Assembly (NCBI GenBank): GCA_963920635.1 | Contig: OY987308.1 | Location: forward strand, 5,646,225 to 5,710,224 | Reading direction: 5' to 3' | DNA length: 64,000 bases | DNA from: Pseudeuparius sepicola | Lineage: Eukaryota > Arthropoda > Insecta > Coleoptera > Anthribidae | Part shown: piece after piece, positions 57,873-64,000 of the stretch | Layout: the number at the start of each line of letters is the position of its first letter | How positions within the stretch are numbered: position 1 is the first letter of the stretch | Position numbers and translations under genes: made by a program | Notes under the pieces: generated by a model | Databases searched by the model: none | What the model saw: the letters and a program-made list of their open reading frames with translations, nothing else | Told to the model about the DNA's origin: nothing

Positions 57873-58690
57873 TTAACAAAACGGGTACCATGGTTGACTA
57901 GGACGGTAAGGTACAACTACGATACCCGTTGCTTTATCGCTGACTATTTTTTCTAGAACTTTGGCAATTAGTGGAATTGGAGGAAAAGCGTAGAAGAAAT
58001 ATTTATCCCAAGATATTGTGAATGCGTCTATGAATTTTGATTCTGGGTCGGGCTTCCATGACACGTATGTTTTGCATTTTTTATTGATTTTTGAAGCAAA
58101 CAGATCTATATCGGGACAGCCAAATTGTTGGCAAATGTGGTTAAAATTATTTATATTGAGTTCTAGTTCAGTGTCGATATTTTTGAAACGAGATTCATAA
58201 TCAGCTATTTTATTTTCATTAGTTGGGATGTAAGAGGCAAAAATATTGACTTCTTTCTGTTCACACCAATTCCAAATTTCTTGTTTGATTCGATTAAGCT
58301 TAGGGTACTTTGCGCTTCCTTTTTTATTTATGCAAGCTATTGCTGTTTTGTTGTCAACCCTGAGTAAGATATCGCAGTTTGTATAGTTTTTCCCCAATGA
58401 TTGTAACCCATATAATGCTGCTTTTAATTCCAAGAAATTGATGTGAGCTTTTTGTCCACTTTGTGACCAGAACCCTCTAGTGGTTTCCCCACTGCAATAC
58501 GCCCCCCACCCAGTTTTTGAATCATCTGTGCATATTTCCAGTATAAAGTTGAAACACTGTTTTATTTTTGCAAAGGATTTTTTACATTTTCTTTGCCACC
58601 AATCGAGATCGTTTTTTATATACGAAGGGATTTCCATTGTTTTAGAATAGTTATTTTTGTTTTTAATTAGTGGCAGGCAGCTACAAGTTT
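57873..58690 (-). pseudogene. DIRS RNase H and methyltransferase-like segment
   Basis: After a frameshift (KIRHFASLILKLVAACP precedes in the overlap), the frame gives ICTDDSKTGWGAYC (first RNase H Asp), INFLELKAALYGL (Glu), ILLRVDNKTAIACI (Asp) and YIPTNENKIADYESR (last Asp), a complete RNase H motif set. The following part contains CPDIDLFASKINKKC, YVSWKPDPES, DAFTISWDKYFFYAFPPI and VVVPYRPSQPWYP. This resembles the Dam-like methyltransferase-derived domain placed between RNase H and recombinase in DIRS1-type elements. That identification is by pattern only. The frame ends at 57873. Confidence 0.78.
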
Positions 58691-58713
58691 TAGTATCAAA
58701 CTTGCAAAGTGTC

Positions 58714-59490
58714 TTATTTTACAAGCAGGTTTTTTCCCCAACTTTGAAAGTTCTTTAAGAATATTTTCTTTTTTTTTTCGTGTGGAAGGGTCGTGGTCAT
58801 ATTCTTTGTGTCATACAAGAACCCCAGAAACTTTATTTCTTGGGTTGGCTCTAGACAGCTTTTTTCTGTATTTATAATAAATCCTAGTTTAGTGAGGGCA
58901 CTGATTGTGATATCCACTGATTCTAGGCATTTTTCTTTTGATTTGTCTATTAATAAAATATCGTCCAAGTATATAAGGCAATTGAATTCAAATATTTTAT
59001 TTTTATAAAAAAATCTTAAATATTTCCTGTGTGCCGGGTCAATTGACAAAAGATAGTACGCATCTTTTAAGTCTAGATTTGCCAGAAAGCAAGAGGGAGT
59101 AATTAGTTTGGTTACTGTTCGATAGTCCTCTAATTTGAAGTGGGGAGCAAGAATATATTTATTCAATTCTTTAAGGATGAATCAAAATTGTCCGTTGGGC
59201 TTTTTTGATAAGAAATATGATGAAAAGAATTCACCTTTTTTGTGGGTACTTTGTGAAATGACACCTTTATATATGAGGTCTTCGATTGCTTCCTTACAGG
59301 CAGTCTTTTGGGTTTGTGGTATATGAACCTTTGGAATTTTGCTTTGATGTGGTATTCCCATAAAGGGGAATTTAATACCTTTAATCCAATCCAATGTTTG
59401 TCTATTGTGTGTGATAGTTTGCCAGATTGTAATATATTTTGTCAATTGACCTGCATAAACTTGTACCTGGGTTATTTCCTTTGGTGGTTG
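58714..59490 (-). pseudogene. DIRS reverse transcriptase, damaged
   Basis: The frame begins overlapping the gag 3' end. GIPHQSKIPKVHIPQ and AIEDLIYKGVISQ lead to SKKPNGQF, then a TGA (expected Arg) at 59179-59181, and continue in the same frame with LNKYILAPHFKLED, FLANLDLKDAYYLL (first catalytic Asp) and IYLDDILLI (the YLDD pair near 58960-58971). Between FEFN and CLIYLDD about 30 residues including the usual LPFGL block are deleted in frame. LGFIINTEKS and EIKFLGFLYD follow. The lost block is part of the active-site fold, so the copy is inactive even apart from the stop. Confidence 0.85.
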
Positions 59491-60669
59491 TCGTATTGGC
59501 GTTTGGGGTTTTTGGCGGCGTTGTAATTTTTCTTCCTGCTGTTTGGTGCTGGTCGCTGGAAGTTTAAATACTGAGTTGTCGAAGTCCTGCTTGAGCCCTG
59601 AGGCCCTTGGAAGTTATTTGGTCTAAAACCTGACGTGCTTGGTCTTGATGAAGCGATAATCTTCGTGCTAGATTCTTGGATGGTATTTGCCTTTATATTT
59701 AAAGCCGCCTTCTTCATAGCTTCATTGGATTTTACCTGTTCGAAAAATTCTTTACCTAATAAATATTCATCCGTTTTACTATCTTCCACCAGTTTTCGTG
59801 ACGAATATTTGAGGTGAGGCAGCACGGAATATTTTCTATGTGTTGTTAGTGTATGATGTATGCTGCATAATAGTTGGGCTGTGTCACTTAAGACTTCGAG
59901 CATTTCTTTCGATTCTTCGGTGGTGGTCCCTGATTTTAAAATTTTGTTTATTTGGGTACCTAAAGCGATCAGTCCGTGGTCTGCTTGTTTTTGGACATTT
60001 TGGACGAATTTGTCGTGCCTTAAAGCTTTGGGGTCCAAGCAAGTTGCTATTTCTGCATTTAACAACGGAGGGTTAATCAGGGTGTATTTTGAGCTCAAGG
60101 GGTATTTGTGATATATTTCTTCTTTATCTTCTTTAAGTACTCCGTTTTGAATGTAATGGTTCCACCTTTTCAGGACTTCATCGTGTAAAGGATCTAATGG
60201 TTCCTTATTTTCTGTGGGGTTTTTGCCCAATAATGAAAGTATTTCCTCATTTTGGATAGTTTCGGGTCTGTTATTTTCACTTTCTTCTGCCTGGTTATTT
60301 TCATTTTCTTCGTTGCCTTCATCGACAATGATGTAGGCTGTAAAGAGCCACAATTGTTTATATGTTGTAAGTAGTATAACGACTACTAAGTTGATTTTTT
60401 ATCAATGTTATAAAGAGCATTTTTTGATTTGGTAATGACAATGTAGGTATAAAGACCTAAGCTATCCCACATTTACAGTTAGGTATAAAGACCTAAGTTA
60501 TCCTATATTTTCCTAATTACTACTTACACTCATTTGAAGAGTCACTTAGTTCTTCGCTGTCTTCTTGAATCTTCTCTTGGAGTGCTTTTAGTTGGTTCAA
60601 GATGTCGTCATACTTCTTCTTTTTGTTTTCCGATGATTGTTTTCTTGTTTCACTATGTCGTTTTGCCAT
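59472..60669 (-). CDS. DIRS gag, two exons with a 190-bp intron
   Basis: Structural protein of the retroelement. Exon 1 (60669-60528) starts at ATG and encodes 47 codons, MAKRHSETRKQ then a Lys-rich stretch and a short amphipathic helix (ILNQLKALQEKIQEDSEEL). Read through, it would stop at TAG three codons later. A donor, T/GTAAGTA, lies at 60527 and an acceptor, CTCTTTACAG, at 60338. Joining them in phase 1 continues directly as YIIVDEGNEENEN in the long open frame. Exon 2 (60337-59472) is acidic first, then LHDEVLKRWNHYIQNGV and YPLSSKYTLINPPLLNAEI, and ends Pro/Ser/Arg/Asn-rich and basic, as is usual for nucleic-acid-binding gag tails. Splicing is inferred, not observed. Downstream pol overlaps in another frame. 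Confidence 0.7.
60338..60527 (-). other. Putative intron in DIRS gag
   Basis: GT-AG bounded, 190 bp, phase 1, AT-rich, containing two copies of AGGTCTTTATACCTA-type sequence on the minus strand. Its removal fuses two open frames exactly, and the unspliced sequence has in-frame stops. The length is not divisible by three. Confidence 0.6.
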
Positions 60670-61170
60670 TTTTATGAATTTTCTGTCGATTATATTTTAA
60701 TTCTACTTGTTCCGATAGGTACAAAACATCGAATGACTAAGCGAGCGCGGAGCGTTCAGGGTATTTTTTGCTACACTCCAAAAACTTGTACCGATAGGTG
60801 TAAAATACCGATACTACAGGGTGTAATTATTGAGGAGGACAAGCGAAGGAAAATTCCTATTTTGCTCAACTTTGACACCCTGCAGAATGGAACTCCCTGT
60901 ATATTTTTTGTTCAAATTTGGTATAAGAGGTTTTAGGGTGACCTGATTAACACTGAGGTGTCAGATTTTAAATGAAAAAATCGTTACATGTTTTTCGTAA
61001 TTTTTTGCTATAAAAAAATTCGTAGTAGACCCGTAAAATTGAGATTAAGACCTGAAATTCTCCACCAAAGTAGAGTTTTCTGTTACCTATCTTTAGAGAA
61101 AAAAACGGCTAAAATCGGATGAAAAATAAAAATTTTACAGGGGTGCTTCCATCTCAAATGGGTCACCCTG

Positions 61171-62586
61171 TATAATATAGTCATAGTAAAATTCTTTGAA
61201 ATTGTGAAGTCCTTTGTTTTAAAAAACATAACTTTAATATAGTTATTTTTTAACGTGCCAAGATTGTAAATTGTATTTTGTTTTATTTACATTTAAGGAA
61301 GTTTTTGTTTACATTAATCATTACTTATTCTGTGCCACGTTGCAATAAATATTATGCTAATAATTATTGTAATAGGGCCCCCTTCAGCTTTCATTTTGTC
61401 TTCGTCAATATTAACAGATTCTCTTTGTATTGTCTCATAATCTTGTGAAAAATGTTTTGAGCAAATTCTTGAGGACTGAAATTACTTGTATCCGAATTGT
61501 CCAGAAAGGATTTTGACTTATGGGAATTTGCACATTTTCTGCAATTATATTAAAAAATATGTGTTTTGATGATCAAATCCCACAAAAATCGACTTTCAGT
61601 CGAATTGAAACTTATTTTCGGACAACTCTTGAGTGTGAATGTGCGCTTGGGCTGCTCTCGTCAGGTTATAGTATCATGTTATCATATTGTATTATTATTA
61701 TCATTATTATTTTATTATTACCTATGTTACCCTAGTTAGCAATAACGATAGATTTAATTTTCTCTTTAGTTTGAATTATAAACAGCTTCATCGAGTTTAG
61801 CCTTTTTTATTTGTTCCTGGTTTAAAAACACTTAAATTCCCGGTGAGTTATTCGAAAAAAATTGTACTTTATTCTGTAATTCACCGATAACGCGCTCAAG
61901 GCAAAACCACAACGTATTACTTATCATTTCTTGTGAAATCACTATTTGTGCTAAGATATTCTATTAGAGGTAAATGGAGACCCTATTTGCCACAAATCGG
62001 CTCTTATTAGCTACAAATATGAACCTACCTGTAGCAAATAATAAAGTTATTTGGTAGCGGCTAGTGCGCATGCGATTTATGAAATTTCCTCACCATGCCG
62101 ACTGTTTCCTGGTCAGTTTTTGTTTGAGCCGTCCAAAGTACTGCAAGTTACACTTGCCACGTCGTGTTTATAAAAATGTTGGGAGAACTCTGATAAACTT
62201 TAAGTCACTACTACTAATATATCGCGACAAACAAAATGAGCCAAGCATTGTGTTACGAGGTACCTCAACAACCAACTTTGTAGATTCCCACGAGAGACCT
62301 ACAAATATAATCAAGTGCACAAAGTAGAAATTATATACGAATTATACCACAGGGGTATTATTTAAAGATTGCCCACCCCTTAATTTTTTAAATTTTGGAC
62401 CTAGAAAAAAATGATGAACACGAAAGTTGTTGGAAATTTTCTTGCGATCTCAATGCACTTATCAGAAAAACAATTGAAAGTCGCATTTTTCAGATATAGA
62501 CAAAACATAATATGTTCTTTTAATGGATCACCCTGTATATTATTGGATATTTGAAACCTACATGAAATTACGAGTCCAATGATATA
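61171..62586. other. No supported gene; AT-rich with a palindromic GC motif
   Basis: About 61755-61790 repeats sequence at 12190-12220. TGCGCATGCG at 62065-62074 is an NRF1/ewg-like palindrome and lies just before an 87-codon frame (62064-62327) that has no recognisable domain. A promoter is possible but unsupported. A fold-back-type end (GGATCACCCTGTA) lies near 62525. Confidence 0.35.
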
Positions 62587-64000
62587 CAGTGTCCTCCAAA
62601 AAGTTCGCACCATATGGGGGAAATTTTTAATTAACGTTTTATTTTGAAATTTAATTTTGGGGTTACCTTTTGCTTGACTTTCGTTATGTGTCAAAAATGA
62701 CATTTATTTGTTAAAATATCAAAAAGCGTTGACTGATGTATTAATAAAGACTGCTCATGGCTATCACGTTTGACAGTTCTTTGGCTCACCATGCGCTTAC
62801 CGGAGACAAAATACAATGCAAAACAGATTGTTGACCATCGGCGCCATCTATTTTCCGGAATATGAAGTATGGCCGTGAGAAGTCTTATTAATACGTCGGT
62901 CAACGCAAAAAGTTTTTCTTGAAAAAGTTGTTTCTTTTTCAATTTTACCTAAGTGTGCCAAATTTGAATGCTCTAATAAAAGATTTAGTTTTTGCCAATT
63001 TTTAATATTTATGAAATTTCTGGAAACTTCAATAACTCGTAACTTCGTAAAAACTATTTTATATCACTAGCTTTATCCATCTATTAACTTTTTATTAATA
63101 ATTAATAGGTACTTTTCAAAAGAAAATTATATTAACGCTTTAAAATTCTGTTATGTTTGCTGCAAAGTTAATGTACCGTCTAGCATTTAGGGTAAGTATA
63201 AATTTAGATACATTACTTTTTCCAGTTCTAAATTGATGCCAAAATAATAGCAAATTAAATTATCATTGAACTATTTTACGTATCTAGGCAAAATTCTTGA
63301 CTTTTATGGAACAAATAATTATTACCTTTAAGTTTAATTTCACATTAATACATGTTGATGAGTAGGCCATGGAGAGAATAGAATCAATTGTTTTTATTTG
63401 ACAGTTATCATACTGTCAAATAAAAACAATTGCTTTAATTCTCTCCAAGGCTTACTCTTAAAGGTAATAATTATTTGTTCCATAAAAGTCAAGAATTTTG
63501 CTTAGATAGGTACGTAAAACAGTTTGATGATATTTTAATTTATTATTATTTTGGCATCAATTTAGAACTGGAAAACGTAATGTAACTAATTTTATACCCT
63601 AAATGCTAGACGGTACATCAACTTTGCAACAAACATAACAGAATTTTAAACCGTTAATTTCATTTTCTTTTGAAAAATACCTATTCTTGTCGGTAATTAG
63701 TAATAAAAAGTTAATAAAGCTAGTGATATAAAATAGTTTTTACGAAGTTACGAGTTTTTGAAATTTTCGGAAATTACATAAATATTAAAAATTGCCGAGA
63801 AACTATCGTTTATTAGAGCATTCAAATTTGGCACACTTAGGTAAAATTGTAAAATAAACAACTTTTCCAAGTAAAACTTTTTAATATTTTAACAAATAAG
63901 CCCATTTTTGGCAATATATTTTTTTGAGTCATTTTTGACAGATAACAAAAGTCACATTTTGAGTGCGTCATTTTTCATCTTTTTTCAAGCAAAAGGTAAC
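62587..64000. mobile_element. Large palindromic (fold-back) element F2, cut by the window end
   Basis: Starts CAGTGTCCTCCAAAAAGTT after TA (62585-62586). The arms are complementary around a centre near 63413 (TTGACAGTTATCATACTGTCAA): for example GTGTGCCAAATTTGAATG at 62953 with its complement near 63822, and CTGTTATGTTTGCTGCAAAG at 63148 with its partner near 63627. The last bases of the window (CAAGCAAAAGGTAAC) pair with GTTACCTTTTGCTTG at 62663, so another ~75 bp of right arm should lie beyond the window. No coding capacity was seen. Confidence 0.88.
62727..62905. mobile_element. 179-bp MITE inserted in one arm of the F2 palindrome
   Basis: The ends are CGTTGAC(T/C)GA(T/C)GTATTAATAA on both strands, pairing over ~35 bp. 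It is flanked by CAAAAAG at 62720-62726 and 62906-62912. The opposite arm of the palindrome (about 63880-63900) has the uninterrupted site (minus strand ATATTAAAAAGTTTTACTTG), confirming insertion and a 6-7-bp duplication. An open frame overlapping it is not considered real. Confidence 0.85.

Larger units (their letters stand above)
54780..60810 (-). mobile_element. DIRS-like tyrosine-recombinase retrotransposon, degenerate
   Basis: On the minus strand the order gag, RT, RNase H, methyltransferase-like segment, tyrosine recombinase is seen. There is no integrase or aspartic protease, which is the DIRS layout. Terminal repeats of the element itself could not be delimited, so the bounds are approximate. 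Lesions include one stop in RT, an internal RT deletion, a frameshift before RNase H, a frameshift and two stops in the recombinase, and a 1.6-kb hAT-like insertion. Gag seems intact and appears to contain an intron. Confidence 0.82.
53540..61170. mobile_element. Fold-back element split by a DIRS retrotransposon and other insertions
   Basis: CAGGGTGACCCATTTGA at 53540 pairs with TCAAATGGGTCACCCTG ending at 61170, with TA on both sides. The arms extend about 310 bp (53540-53850 and 60855-61170) through AAAGTTGAGCAAAATAGGAA. A second paired block is 54515-54615 with 60722-60835 (GAACGCTCCGCGCTCGCTTA and its complement). A smaller palindrome (53847-54447) and an inverted duplication (about 54445-54515 with 54660-54740) complicate the left arm. 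Confidence 0.7.

Noticed and set aside
62401..62942. Minus-strand frames across the left arm of the last palindrome
   Set aside because: They cross MITE and fold-back boundaries and are not preserved in the mirrored arm.
1..64000. tRNA, rRNA or other conserved RNA genes
   Set aside because: No cloverleaf with an intact GGTTCGAATCC-type arm and no rRNA core sequence was found by eye; a covariance-model scan was not possible.

Overview
This window looks like AT-rich, intron-bearing, transposon-saturated arthropod DNA, most probably from an insect. The evidence is Tc1-like and DD41D mariner-like transposases, hAT-type elements with 8-bp target duplications, a DIRS-type tyrosine-recombinase retrotransposon, a THAP relic, and above all C2H2 zinc-finger exons of the C-x2-C-x12-H-x4-H type preceded by good 3' splice sites. 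The insect order cannot be fixed from the sequence. No prokaryotic operons, rRNA, tRNA or CRISPR arrays were seen.

Layout. 0-17 kb is repeats: a 147-bp MITE, a Tc1-like element (2998-4562, 137-bp terminal inverted repeats, TA duplication), nested mariner-family relics with a 537-bp tandem duplication (5.7-8.2 kb), a THAP relic (11.2-11.5 kb), and two fold-back elements, the second a palindrome built of smaller palindromes (15007-16437). 17065-18697 is a zinc-finger exon with about 14 fingers and a decayed tail. 19.3-24.0 kb is one large fold-back element carrying three further insertions, one of them a hAT-type element whose arms are an AGATCT/AAGATCG minisatellite. 24.1-31.7 kb holds more terminal-inverted-repeat and fold-back elements, some nested.

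The centrepiece is 31825-48867, a zinc-finger exon that has grown into a tandem array. Two older ~8-finger modules are followed by 42 near-identical 358/360-bp units of four fingers each and a divergent last unit, about 186 fingers in all. Sixteen of the 42 units share one 2-bp deletion that shifts the frame and stops translation within about 40 nt, so a crippling mutation has been copied through the array by unequal exchange or gene conversion. The arrangement also shows higher-order repeats (a 1080-bp trimer and a 716-bp dimer). Several of the few amino-acid differences between units fall on predicted DNA-contact positions of the finger helices.

49-53.4 kb contains a LINE relic, a nearly complete DD41D transposon whose ends match non-autonomous copies elsewhere in the window, and further fold-backs. 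53.5-61.2 kb is a fold-back interrupted by a DIRS-like retrotransposon on the minus strand (gag with an apparent 190-bp spliceosomal intron, RT, RNase H, a methyltransferase-like segment and tyrosine recombinase), itself interrupted by a hAT-like element with a CTCTAGAG duplication. The window ends inside another large palindrome (62587 onward), one arm of which has received a 179-bp MITE while the other arm preserves the empty site.

The two zinc-finger exons are the only host-type coding regions identified. Both lack their upstream exons here. Everything else recognisable is mobile or repeat DNA, mostly broken.
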